DNA of 64,000 bases from Desulfobulbaceae bacterium (GTDB lineage Bacteria; Desulfobacterota; Desulfobulbia; Desulfobulbales; SURF-16), in NCBI GenBank assembly GCA_024637145.1, contig JAGXFQ010000005.1:18389-82388 (forward strand), written 5' to 3'. Each line of letters opens with the position of its first letter. The first letter of the stretch is position 1. The notes beneath the pieces are model-generated. The model worked only from the letters and a program-made list of their open reading frames with translations, ran no database searches and had not been told where the DNA came from. A program made the translations under genes and the position numbers. Below, piece after piece: positions 1-7,857 of this stretch.

Positions 1-382
1 GGGCGCTCTGGACCTTGGCCGGGGCGCGGTTGATCTCGTCGGCCAGGATGATATTGGCAAAGAGCGGCCCCTTTTTGACGGTGAAGTCGCCGCTCTTGGG
101 GTTGTAGATCAGGGTGCCCACAAGATCGCCGGGCAGCAGGTCCGGGGTGAACTGGATGCGCTTGAAATTGGTGCCCGTGGCCTGGGCCAGGGTGGTGACG
201 GCCAGGGTCTTGGCCAGGCCGGGCAGACCCTCGATCAAGACATGGTTATTGCAGAGCAGGGCGGTAAGCAGCCGCTCCACAAGCTGTTGCTGGCCGATGA
301 TGATCTTGCTCATCTCGTCCCTGGTCTGCTGGAGGAGAGGGGCCTGGGCCAGTACCTGTTCGCTTATTTCTTCAATTTGCAT
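1..382 (-). CDS. MoxR-family AAA+ ATPase, N-terminal part (runs off the window)
   Basis: MoxR ATPases are AAA+ chaperone-like proteins that usually act with VWA-domain partners in metal insertion or envelope stress. Read on the minus strand from ATG at 382, the first 127 codons carry a helical start, a Walker A motif EGLPGLAKT, the conserved QFTPDLLPGDLVGT segment of the family, and a Walker B ending in ADEINRAPAKVQSA. These are all hallmark MoxR motifs in the right order. The rest lies beyond base 1, so length and partners are not visible. No clear Shine-Dalgarno precedes the ATG, but no better in-frame start is seen just upstream. It lies downstream of the polyferredoxin gene on the same strand and might share its transcript. 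Confidence 0.9.
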   Translation of the reverse strand, partial: MQIEEISEQVLAQAPLLQQTRDEMSKIIIGQQQLVERLLTALLCNNHVLIEGLPGLAKTLAVTTLAQATGTNFKRIQFTPDLLPGDLVGTLIYNPKSGDFTVKKGPLFANIILADEINRAPAKVQSA

Positions 383-491
383 AGGGATACTCGGAGGTTG
401 GCAGGGGAAGCAATGGCTGATGAAAGGTTCAAAAATAAGAGGCGGAGGGAATCTTGTCAAGCCCGGCGCCACCTTGGGGGTGCTGCCTCTG

Positions 492-1217
492 TCAAGGGCT
501 GACGGGCTCTTGTACTTGGTGCCTGTCTGCGAAATGGAGGGCCTTTTTGGGGCAGTTCATGATGCAGTTTGAGCAGCGCAGGCATTCAATGCTCGGCACC
601 TGGCCCGCGCCTTTTTCCTGTCTGTAGGCGCCGGGATAGGTTGATATGGGGCAGACCCGCAGGCATTTTTTGCATTGAATGCACTGCTCTTCCACGGTGA
701 GCAGGTAGGTGTTTTTGCTGCTGACGCCCTGCAGAGAGCCCATGGGGCAGACCGTACACCAGGTTCGCGGTTTAAAATAGAGACCCAGGCCAATGGCCAT
801 GCCGGTGGAAATAATCCACATCATGCGGAAAACATTACCGATGGCCTTGCTGTCTCCCCAGGCCAGAGAGAGCCGGGTAAGCATGAGCGACATCATGACA
901 ATAAAGAGCAGCCAGCGAAACCAGGTGGATTTGAAGAGGGGCAAGATCGGCTTCTGGCGGCTCACCAGGGACAAAAAGCGTTCATGGAAGGCCCCCATGG
1001 GGCAAAGCCAGCCGCAGTAAAATCTGCCCCGTTTGCTGGCGATGATCATGAAAAGGGTGATCAGGCCCACCACAATAAAACCCAGGCGGGGGCAGAGGTA
1101 GCCACCGACAATCACCACCGGCAGCAAAAGAGCCATGAGCAGCTGGCTATATTTCCGGCAGCATATTTCTTCTATCTTTGATTTTCGCATCTGTTTTTTT
1201 GGGGGGATCTGGGGCAC
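492..1217 (-). CDS. Membrane-bound 4Fe-4S polyferredoxin, NapH/CcoG-like
   Basis: Predicted 241-residue inner-membrane electron-transfer protein. It has about four hydrophobic segments (roughly residues 25-60, 100-115 and 130-148) and the two membrane-edge motifs CGWLCPMG and CTVCPMG typical of NapH/NosR/CcoG proteins. The C-terminal half holds two ferredoxin clusters, CIQCKKCLRVCP and CLRCSNCIMNCP. Such proteins pass electrons between the quinone pool and periplasmic or maturation partners. GTG at 1217 is chosen because AGGA lies about eight bases before it; ATG at 1190 is the alternative. The exact physiological partner cannot be told; the only neighbour is a MoxR ATPase downstream. Confidence 0.8.
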   Translation of the reverse strand: MPQIPPKKQMRKSKIEEICCRKYSQLLMALLLPVVIVGGYLCPRLGFIVVGLITLFMIIASKRGRFYCGWLCPMGAFHERFLSLVSRQKPILPLFKSTWFRWLLFIVMMSLMLTRLSLAWGDSKAIGNVFRMMWIISTGMAIGLGLYFKPRTWCTVCPMGSLQGVSSKNTYLLTVEEQCIQCKKCLRVCPISTYPGAYRQEKGAGQVPSIECLRCSNCIMNCPKKALHFADRHQVQEPVSP

Positions 1218-1931
1218 GGGTTTTTCCTGTCAGAATGGAGGCATATCTTCCCATAAAAGTTCCAGAGAAACCAGGGTTAGTTTGCTGCGGCGTTATTCTG
1301 CCCAGCTGCTTAATGGAGCTATTCAGCCTTAAAGAGGCGGGAGGCACAAGGGCGCGGATACTCCCTTGGCAGCCGGGATGATGCCCTGGCGCTGTGGCGG
1401 CAAGCTGGCCCGGGTTTTAAAAATCGATGCCACTCGCACGGCAGATGGCTCTGAGGTCATCTTGTCTTGGCTGCGGCATGAAAGAAAAATAGCAGAGTCC
1501 CCTGTTGCCGGGGGGGGGCGGGGCTGTGATCCCCAGGTAACAAGAGCAGAGCTGAGGCTCGGATTTAAAAGGTAATGGGCAATAGTTTCATAATGTTCCA
1601 AAAGAAATTGACAGGCCAGGCTAAATATTGGTGAGATATAGGTAAGAAGTTTGTTGGGAAAGGAGTGCGAAGGGCCCATAAGAGTAAAAAATATCTGATT
1701 ACTACTAGGCCTCAAGGCCGGACGCGATCGCGTTGATTATAGCAACATGTTTTATGACAGCCGGCGGCGTCATCCGTGCTGAGGGGATATTTATCCGAAA
1801 GAATTGAAGAAATGCAAGTCTTGGGAAAGATTGCGTAGGAAAGGGGCCATTTTTACTGGACCACGTCACCTGCAACTGGCTGAGAGTCGATGCTAATCAG
1901 AAAAAAAAATAGGAAAAATGAGGGTGAAAAA
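1218..1931. other. Intergenic stretch with no recognised gene
   Basis: About 700 bases between divergent genes. Short open frames exist on both strands (for example minus 1329-1715) but their composition is low in family-like motifs and they lack ribosome binding sites. No riboswitch consensus (cobalamin, TPP, SAM, GEMM) was recognised. It presumably holds the promoters of the polyferredoxin gene and of the lipoprotein gene. Confidence 0.4.
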
Positions 1932-2975
1932 ATGAGAAAAGATTGGAGATGCTTGTTTTGTATTCCACTTTTATTAGCAGGGGCCGTGGCCTGCAGTAGT
2001 GGCGGCGGCAGCAGCAGTTCAGAGCCGCCGGCTACGGTGGCGGACGACAGCAACAGCGCAGAGCCGGCCGCGGACGCGACAGCGACCTACATGCTTTTTG
2101 TGGGAGCACTTGCGGATGGCGATTACGGCAAATTCTTTCCCGTCACCATTGCCAGCGACGGCACCACTGTCACGGTGACGGATCCCTGTGGTCAAGAGTA
2201 TGCCGGGACGGGCACTCTGAGCGGTGATCAGCTTACCTATACCACCACTGCAGATGAGGTCTATACCGGCACTCTTGAGGCGCTGGTGACCAGTGATGGC
2301 CTGACCTGTGGACAACAGTGGCTGGATGCCAAACTCGAAGTTACTCATTCAGATCGCCCTGGTGGTATTGATCCCGAGCAGGACGCCATAGGCGTCCTGC
2401 TCGTGGATAATGGCCAGCTGACAGGCCCTTACTCGGGCAGCACCCTTTCTAGCACCGTTCTTTTCAATACCCGAATCCGGAGCTATTTTTACAGTATGTA
2501 TCATGGGCTGCCCGCCTGGTTCAGATATGCCCAGCCGACCCATACCTTTATCCGTGGCGGTTATGCCATAGGAGGCATCAGCCTGAAGATCGGCACCACC
2601 ATTACCAGGGGCCAGACCGTGGAGGTGGGGGAGACGTCCTACCCCGATTGTTACAAGGCGGTTTACGCATATATCTATGCAGAGGTGCCTCCGGCAACAG
2701 ATGACTATCCTCTTCAAATAACACGTTATTTTAAAGAAGGTATCGGGGTGGTGAAGGTGGTTGAAGAGACCATGGCCCCCAACGTCTTTACCGCTGGACT
2801 GGTTGACTATATCGGGCATGGGGACGGCATAGTACCTCTGGCTACAGAAAATTCCTGGATATTTTCCTGGTATAAAAATGCAGCCAGCGAGCCGCTCTTT
2901 ACGGAAATGATCACGGTGACGGACGTGATCCCCAATGGCACCACCTATAATCTTGCCCCAGGCGAGGTGCCTTGA
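1932..2975 (+). CDS. Predicted lipoprotein of unknown function
   Basis: A 347-residue protein, not recognised. It begins with a basic n-region (MRKDWR), a hydrophobic core and a lipobox-like end (LAGAVAC, Cys21), followed by a Gly/Ser-rich linker and an acidic Ala/Asp/Ser-rich stretch, as in outer-membrane or periplasmic lipoproteins. Residues about 50-150 look like beta-rich repeats with TVTVTDPCGQEYAGTGTLSG; a paired-cysteine pattern (DPCGQ, LTCGQQ) suggests a disulfide. The C-terminal half has no motif I can name. ATG at 1932 is preferred over the upstream ATG at 1890 because GAGGG precedes it by eight bases and it gives a clean signal peptide. It stands alone between divergent and convergent neighbours. 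Confidence 0.65.
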   Translation: MRKDWRCLFCIPLLLAGAVACSSGGGSSSSEPPATVADDSNSAEPAADATATYMLFVGALADGDYGKFFPVTIASDGTTVTVTDPCGQEYAGTGTLSGDQLTYTTTADEVYTGTLEALVTSDGLTCGQQWLDAKLEVTHSDRPGGIDPEQDAIGVLLVDNGQLTGPYSGSTLSSTVLFNTRIRSYFYSMYHGLPAWFRYAQPTHTFIRGGYAIGGISLKIGTTITRGQTVEVGETSYPDCYKAVYAYIYAEVPPATDDYPLQITRYFKEGIGVVKVVEETMAPNVFTAGLVDYIGHGDGIVPLATENSWIFSWYKNAASEPLFTEMITVTDVIPNGTTYNLAPGEVP

Positions 2976-3326
2976 TTTTCAGGGGAGGGAGAAAAGGGTG
3001 TCTTTGAGAAGGTGACAGCCGCCAATGAAGTTCATCGCTCAGAGATTATTTTTTCTCATAGGCAGCCCCTGAAGATATCCCCATCTTTTCTGCCTCCCTG
3101 CCTGTTATAAAAAATCTCGATCTATCTATCTATAATGCTGCGCGACTGTTCTCTCTCACCTGCAATAGTGAAGAAGGCTACAGCTGGGCAGTTATGCATA
3201 CCCTGATTGCTCCCCTGACTCTGGTTCTCCTCCTCCTGGTCGCCCAGGCTGCGGCGCGGTTGAGCTGGCGACTCCTTGATTTTACTATCTTGCCCAGGCC
3301 GCCGGCAGTTCTTTGTCTGCCATGGC
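2976..3326. other. Intergenic stretch between convergent genes
   Basis: About 350 bases separating the 3' ends of two convergent genes. It contains a short ATCT tetranucleotide run near 3120-3132. A hydrophobic open frame begins at 3194 (MHTLIAPLTLVLLLLV) but has no ribosome binding site and runs antisense into the DUF1566 gene, so it is not called. Nothing else is recognised. Confidence 0.4.
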
Positions 3327-4268
3327 TCAGGCGGTGCGGCACACCCGGCCGAAACCGCCGGGAATGGTGCCGGAGGCCCAGAAGACCGAGCCGCGCTTGT
3401 AGTCGCAGAACCAGTAACCACCAGGGGCACGTTCCTCGGCCACGAAGATAAAGGGGATATCCCCTGAGAAGGCCGGGTCAAGATGGAGGTCCTGCTGGTT
3501 TTTCTTGGGCTCCATGAGCGACAGTGCCTCTTCAAGGGTGGGCAGGCGCCAGTCTGAGAAGCCGGCATACCTTTCCCGGTTGAGCCGCTCAATATCTTTA
3601 CGCAGCCGGCGGATGGAGCTGATGTCCAGGCCGTGACGCTGCCACATCAGGCCGGTGCTCTTGTCGGTGGTGGTCACCTGGTCACCATTATCCACCAGGA
3701 AATTAGTAAAGGTACCTTGGGGATTGCGGATGGCATCATAAAAATTATTGCTTTTAACAAGGTGCGGGATCTCTTCTTCCTGTAGGTGCCTGGCCTTGTT
3801 GGGCAGAGAAACCTTGGTCATGCTGGCTGGCAGGGGGGTGTCTGCCCCGGGAAGATTGATTGCCGGGGCCTCTTTCTCCGGCACGGTGACCAGAGGTATC
3901 ACCCGGGAGTCGTCATGGCTGTCCACCACATGGGCCTGCAGCCACTCTTTCAGGGCGTCATTGATGGCGTAGCTGCGGTCCAGGGAGTGGGATTTGCCCT
4001 CGTCGCGCAGGGCCTGCTCGATCAGTTGTTGTGGGGCGTCAATGCGGGCCAGGACCCGGGCGTGTTTGATGCCCCTTTCCATGAGGCAGAGACTCGGCGG
4101 GGTGGCCCAGCCGTCGATGAAAAAGTAGTAGGAGCGCTCCTGGTTTGTGATGTTGCGGTTTTTTGTGCCCCAGCTTTCAAAGAGGGTGAAGGTCTCGGCC
4201 GGCAGCAGATCCCAGTCAATGGTAGGGGAAATGCGTTTATCATTGGCAAGCTTGTCGAAGAGTCCCAT
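3327..4268 (-). CDS. DUF1566 (Lcl C-terminal) domain protein
   Basis: A 313-residue protein. Residues about 195-313 form a DUF1566/Lcl_C domain: TGLMWQRHG, then LNRERYAGFSDWRLPT, LEEALSLM, and the ending FWASGT...GFGRVCR, which is the usual motif order. This domain is common in Desulfobacterota and often occurs in secreted or surface proteins, with no agreed biochemical role. The first 190 residues (beginning MGLFDKLANDKRISP) have no signal peptide or motif I recognise; a basic, proline-containing linker lies near 140-160. So this copy appears cytoplasmic. A sigma-70-like promoter lies about 180 bases upstream. It faces away from glgX. Confidence 0.75.
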   Translation of the reverse strand: MGLFDKLANDKRISPTIDWDLLPAETFTLFESWGTKNRNITNQERSYYFFIDGWATPPSLCLMERGIKHARVLARIDAPQQLIEQALRDEGKSHSLDRSYAINDALKEWLQAHVVDSHDDSRVIPLVTVPEKEAPAINLPGADTPLPASMTKVSLPNKARHLQEEEIPHLVKSNNFYDAIRNPQGTFTNFLVDNGDQVTTTDKSTGLMWQRHGLDISSIRRLRKDIERLNRERYAGFSDWRLPTLEEALSLMEPKKNQQDLHLDPAFSGDIPFIFVAEERAPGGYWFCDYKRGSVFWASGTIPGGFGRVCRTA

Positions 4269-4448
4269 GGATCACCTTTTGGCAAATGGTTAACAGAAAA
4301 AGATCTTCTCAAGAAAAAAGGAAAGGCCCGGGCCATAATGGCCTGCTGCCGGTACTTAAAACAAGGGGGATTTCCGGCCTGCTGCCTCGCAATGGCCGTT
4401 GTTGGTCTCCCTGGTCAGAAAAAAGACAAATGAGAAGCAGTATGTTAT

Positions 4449-4477
4449 ATAATGATCATTGTGGCGTATCTTGTCAA
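4449..4477 (-). promoter_or_regulatory. Candidate sigma-70 promoter for the DUF1566 gene
   Basis: On the minus strand there is a perfect -35 TTGACA (4472-4477), a 17-base spacer and a -10 CATTAT (4449-4454, four of six consensus bases). The expected leader to the ATG at 4268 is about 175 bases. The region lies between divergent genes, which fits a promoter. Not tested. Confidence 0.45.
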
Positions 4478-4498
4478 TAGTAATTATTCCTAGTTAAT

Positions 4499-6610
4499 AT
4501 GAAAAAAAACCCGCCCATAGCGTTTGGTCTTGGTGTGCCCCTGCCCCCGGGAGTCAGCTTTCATGAAGAGTGGGTTAATTTTTCCCTCTTTTCCCGGCAT
4601 GCTGAGCAGGTTTCTCTGCTCTTGTTCCGGCCGGGCCGGACAGAGGTGTGGCAAGAGATTTTCTTTGACAGCGAGCTCAACCGGACAGGGGACATCTGGC
4701 ATCTTCAGATCTGGGGGCTGCCTCAGCAGGTCGAATATGGCTACCGGGTGGTGGGTCCCCATGACCCCGCTGGCACGGGCCATTGTTTCCGGCAGGAGCG
4801 CTTTCTCCTTGATCCCTATGCCGCGGCCTTGAGCAATGGCGGCAGGTGGGGCCATGAGGTCTCCCTGAAAGGGCGCAGCGCTTCCGCACGAAATTTTGTC
4901 CGCCGGGGTATGGTCAGCCATAATAATTTTGACTGGGGCCATGACCGTCCCCTCAATGTTCCCCTCAGGGACTCGGTGATCTATGAACTGCATGTCCGGG
5001 GCTATACCCGGCATGAGAGTTCCGGCGTTGCCCATCCCGGCACCTATCAGGGGCTGGTGGAGAAGATCCCCTACCTCAAGGAACTGGGGATAACCGCGGT
5101 GGAGCTCATGCCGGTCTATGAGTTCATGGAGAATGAGGAGCTCTTTGTCGACCCGGAGAGCGGAGAATTTCTCAAGGATTATTGGGGCTATAATCCCATC
5201 GCCTTTTTCGCCCCCAAGGCGGCCTATGCCGCCACCGGTCCGGACAATGGTCAGGTCCGGGAGTTCAAGGAGATGGTCAAGGCCCTGCATGCGGCAGGTA
5301 TTGAGGTCATTCTTGATGTGGTCTTTAATCACACCGGCGAAGGCGATTACCAGGGTGAGACCTTTTCTTTTCGCGGCCTGGATAACACCATCTATTACCT
5401 CCTGGACCGGGATCATCAATATCTCAATTTTTCGGGCTGCGGCAATACCTTTAACTGCAATCATCCCCTGGTGCGTACCTTCATCATGGACTGTCTGCGC
5501 TACTGGGTCATTGAGATGCATGTGGACGGGTTTCGTTTTGACCTGGCCTCCATTCTCGGCCGTTCCCCCACGGGTGAGGTTCTCACCAACCCACCCATGG
5601 TGGAGCAGATTGCCGAAGATCCGGTGCTGGCCAATACCAAGATCATCGCCGAGGCCTGGGATGCGGCCGGGGTCTATCAGGTGGGCAGCTTTTCCACCCA
5701 CCGGCGCTGGGCGGAATGGAATGGCCGTTTCCGGGATGATGTCCGCAGCTTCATGTGCGGCCATGAAAAAACAGTGGCAGCCCTGGCCACCCGTATTGCC
5801 GGCAGCTCTGATCTTTATGAGTGGAGCTCGCGTACCCCCTATAATTCCATCAATTTCATCACCAGCCATGATGGCTTCACCCTGCTTGATCTGGTCAGTT
5901 ATCAGGAGAAGCATAACTGGCGCAATGGTGAGGATAACCGGGACGGCGAAAACCATAATATCAGCTGGAACAGCGGCATTGAGGGGCCCACAGCTAACCC
6001 GGCCGTCAACAAATTACGGCAGACCAGGCTGCGAACCATGGCGGTTATTCTGATGATTTCCCAGGGGGTGCCCATGCTGGTGGCGGGGGATGAGTTCGGC
6101 AGAACACAGCGCGGCAATAATAATGGCTGGTGTCAGGACAATGAGCTGAGCTGGATCAACTGGCAGCTTGCTGAGGAAAACAAGGGCCAGCTCCGTTTTT
6201 TTAAGATGCTCATTGCCCTGCGCCGCCGCCACAAAATTTTCAGGCGGCGCGATTTTTTTGCCAGGCAGGAGGCTGGGACGGGGATCACCTGGCAGTCACG
6301 GCGGGCAGGGGAACAGGACTGGTCGGAGCAGAACCTCTGTCTGGCCTTCCAGCTCCATGGCGACCAGAAACCGGCAAGCCGGGACCATGACTTTTTTGTC
6401 ATGTTGAACGGTTCCCTGGCCCCCAAGAGGTTCAGTGTGCCGGCCTTGGGTCCGGGCCACAACTGGCATCTGCTGATCAACAGCGCTGCCCCCTCCCCGG
6501 CAGATATTGTTGCCGAGGAGGAGGCAGCAGAGCTGAACCGGAAGGCGGTGGTGGTGGCAGGTATGGCAGCGGTGGTTCTGATCGCCAAGCCCAAGGGCTG
6601 GAGGGGCTAG
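4499..6610 (+). CDS. glgX: Glycogen debranching enzyme GlgX
   Basis: A 703-residue GH13 isoamylase-type enzyme that hydrolyses alpha-1,6 branches of limit-dextrinised glycogen in the cytoplasm. An N-terminal CBM48 domain (about residues 8-95, WVNFSLFSRHAEQVSLLLF) precedes the TIM barrel. Catalytic sites are visible: DVVFNHTGEGD, the nucleophile in DGFRFDLAS (Asp348), the acid/base in AEAWD (Glu385) and the third acid in TSHDGF (Asp458). Length fits GlgX/TreX (650-720). No clear Shine-Dalgarno is seen before the ATG. Other glycogen genes are absent nearby; the following SGNH hydrolase starts two bases after the stop and is surely co-transcribed. Confidence 0.95.
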   Translation: MKKNPPIAFGLGVPLPPGVSFHEEWVNFSLFSRHAEQVSLLLFRPGRTEVWQEIFFDSELNRTGDIWHLQIWGLPQQVEYGYRVVGPHDPAGTGHCFRQERFLLDPYAAALSNGGRWGHEVSLKGRSASARNFVRRGMVSHNNFDWGHDRPLNVPLRDSVIYELHVRGYTRHESSGVAHPGTYQGLVEKIPYLKELGITAVELMPVYEFMENEELFVDPESGEFLKDYWGYNPIAFFAPKAAYAATGPDNGQVREFKEMVKALHAAGIEVILDVVFNHTGEGDYQGETFSFRGLDNTIYYLLDRDHQYLNFSGCGNTFNCNHPLVRTFIMDCLRYWVIEMHVDGFRFDLASILGRSPTGEVLTNPPMVEQIAEDPVLANTKIIAEAWDAAGVYQVGSFSTHRRWAEWNGRFRDDVRSFMCGHEKTVAALATRIAGSSDLYEWSSRTPYNSINFITSHDGFTLLDLVSYQEKHNWRNGEDNRDGENHNISWNSGIEGPTANPAVNKLRQTRLRTMAVILMISQGVPMLVAGDEFGRTQRGNNNGWCQDNELSWINWQLAEENKGQLRFFKMLIALRRRHKIFRRRDFFARQEAGTGITWQSRRAGEQDWSEQNLCLAFQLHGDQKPASRDHDFFVMLNGSLAPKRFSVPALGPGHNWHLLINSAAPSPADIVAEEEAAELNRKAVVVAGMAAVVLIAKPKGWRG

Positions 6611-6611
6611 G

Positions 6612-7139
6612 TTGCAGCAGATTCTCTTTATCGGCGATTCCCTTATCGCCTATTATGACTGGCAGCACCATTTTCCCGCCTTTACCTGCGTCAATCTGGG
6701 GATGCCCGGTGAAACCGTGGCCGGCTGCTGCAGCCAGGTGCCCCAGATGGTGGGGCGCTATCCCCGGGCAGAGCTGTTGGTGGTGATGATCGGCACCAAT
6801 AATCTGCTGCACTCTGATTTTGCTTTTCTGGGCCACTATGAGCGTCTCCTTGCTGCCCTGCATGACAGCTATCCCCAGGCCACCATTGCGGTGTGCAGCC
6901 TGTTGCCCTTGCAGCTCCCCTGGCTTGCCCCTGGTGCAGTTGAGCGTCTCAACGATATCCTGCAGGAGTTTGCCCGCCAGGAATGGGGGGTCTATCTGGA
7001 TATCTGCGCCTCCATCAAGGCAGGCGGCAGCAGCAGCTGTTTTGCCGAAGACGGTGTCCATTTAAATAAGGAAGGGTATCGCCGCTGGTCCCTTGTTCTG
7101 GGCCATTGGCTGCATACCCTGCCGGCAACGGTCGACTAA
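6612..7139 (+). CDS. SGNH/GDSL-family hydrolase
   Basis: A 175-residue esterase-like protein with the four SGNH blocks: FIGDSL (block I, catalytic Ser), NLGMPGET (block II Gly), GTNNLL (block III Asn) and DGVHLNKEG (block V Asp and His). Family members are esterases, thioesterases or carbohydrate acetylesterases. No signal peptide is seen, so it should act in the cytoplasm. The TTG start is one base after the glgX stop codon and GGAGGGG within the end of glgX serves as ribosome binding site. Tight coupling to glgX suggests a substrate linked to glucan or sugar-ester metabolism, but that is inference. Confidence 0.88.
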   Translation: MQQILFIGDSLIAYYDWQHHFPAFTCVNLGMPGETVAGCCSQVPQMVGRYPRAELLVVMIGTNNLLHSDFAFLGHYERLLAALHDSYPQATIAVCSLLPLQLPWLAPGAVERLNDILQEFARQEWGVYLDICASIKAGGSSSCFAEDGVHLNKEGYRRWSLVLGHWLHTLPATVD

Positions 7140-7416
7140 GCGCCAGCAGCGACGGAAAATATTTTTTGCCATTTTCGCCCATCCCTCCTTGTCGTGCCCC
7201 CTGTTGCCGCAAACAAGGGCAGGGAGAAAATCGGCGGGACCCCGGCTCCATGGTGCGATCTGCAGGCGGTTCGGGCCAGCATAGAGGAGCCCCAGCCGTT
7301 GACTTTTGTCGGGCCGGACCATATGCTGAAATTGGTGAGGATGCTTTGCTGTCCCTGCCCTGGGTCGGCTGCCGAGATGGCAGCGCAGAGAGAACTGTCT
7401 GCCGGGAGGAGAGCCT

Positions 7417-7665
7417 ATGTTTATTGAGGTGGAAAAGGAAAAATTCCGGGCGCTGATTTTTACGGCAAGCCTGAAGATAGAGGGCACCATCCATTTGTTG
7501 CCCCAAGAGAGAATGACCGATTATCTGGGGGAAGCGGCCAAGCCTTTTATCCCGGTCACTGAGGCCACGGTCTTCAGTATCACCGGTGAGCTGCTGTATG
7601 CCACCCAGTTTCTCAGTTTAAACAAAAATGAAATAATCGTCATCAGCCCCCTTACCGGTCAGTAA
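7417..7665 (+). CDS. Conserved-looking hypothetical protein, 82 residues
   Basis: A small soluble protein with a strong ribosome binding site (GGGAGGAG six bases before the ATG). The pattern IEGTIHLLPQERMTDYL, then FIPVTEATVF and FLSLNKNEIIVI resembles small DUF6812-like proteins predicted to fold as a beta-barrel, but I cannot confirm the family. The gene stands alone, 277 bases after the SGNH hydrolase gene and followed by a hairpin terminator. Function unknown. Confidence 0.65.
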   Translation: MFIEVEKEKFRALIFTASLKIEGTIHLLPQERMTDYLGEAAKPFIPVTEATVFSITGELLYATQFLSLNKNEIIVISPLTGQ

Positions 7666-7770
7666 TAGAGACCTTAATTGCTTTGGAGGTGAGGGGCTGT
7701 GTTTTGGCGGGGTCCCTTTTTGCCCACGCGCCTTGAAATGCTCGATTTTTATTCAAAATTGTAATATGTT

Positions 7771-7809
7771 CCCGCGGAAGATGCTGCCTGCTTTCAGCGG
7801 GTTTTTTTT
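7771..7809 (+). terminator. Rho-independent terminator after the 82-residue protein
   Basis: Stem CCCGCGGAA paired with TTCAGCGGG (one mismatch), followed directly by eight T residues. It ends transcription between the small gene at 7417 and the sigma-54 activator gene. Confidence 0.65.
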
Positions 7810-7857
7810 GATAATGAGCAGGGCAACAGAGGCCCTGTTGTTGCCGGATCTTTTTTA

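Noticed and set aside
1329..1715. Minus-strand open frame of 128 codons
   Set aside because: Composition is not protein-like, and no ribosome binding site or family motif is seen.
3194..3451. Hydrophobic open frame on the plus strand (MHTLIAPLTLVLLLLV)
   Set aside because: No ribosome binding site, and most of it is antisense to the DUF1566 gene; it looks like a chance signal-peptide-like start.
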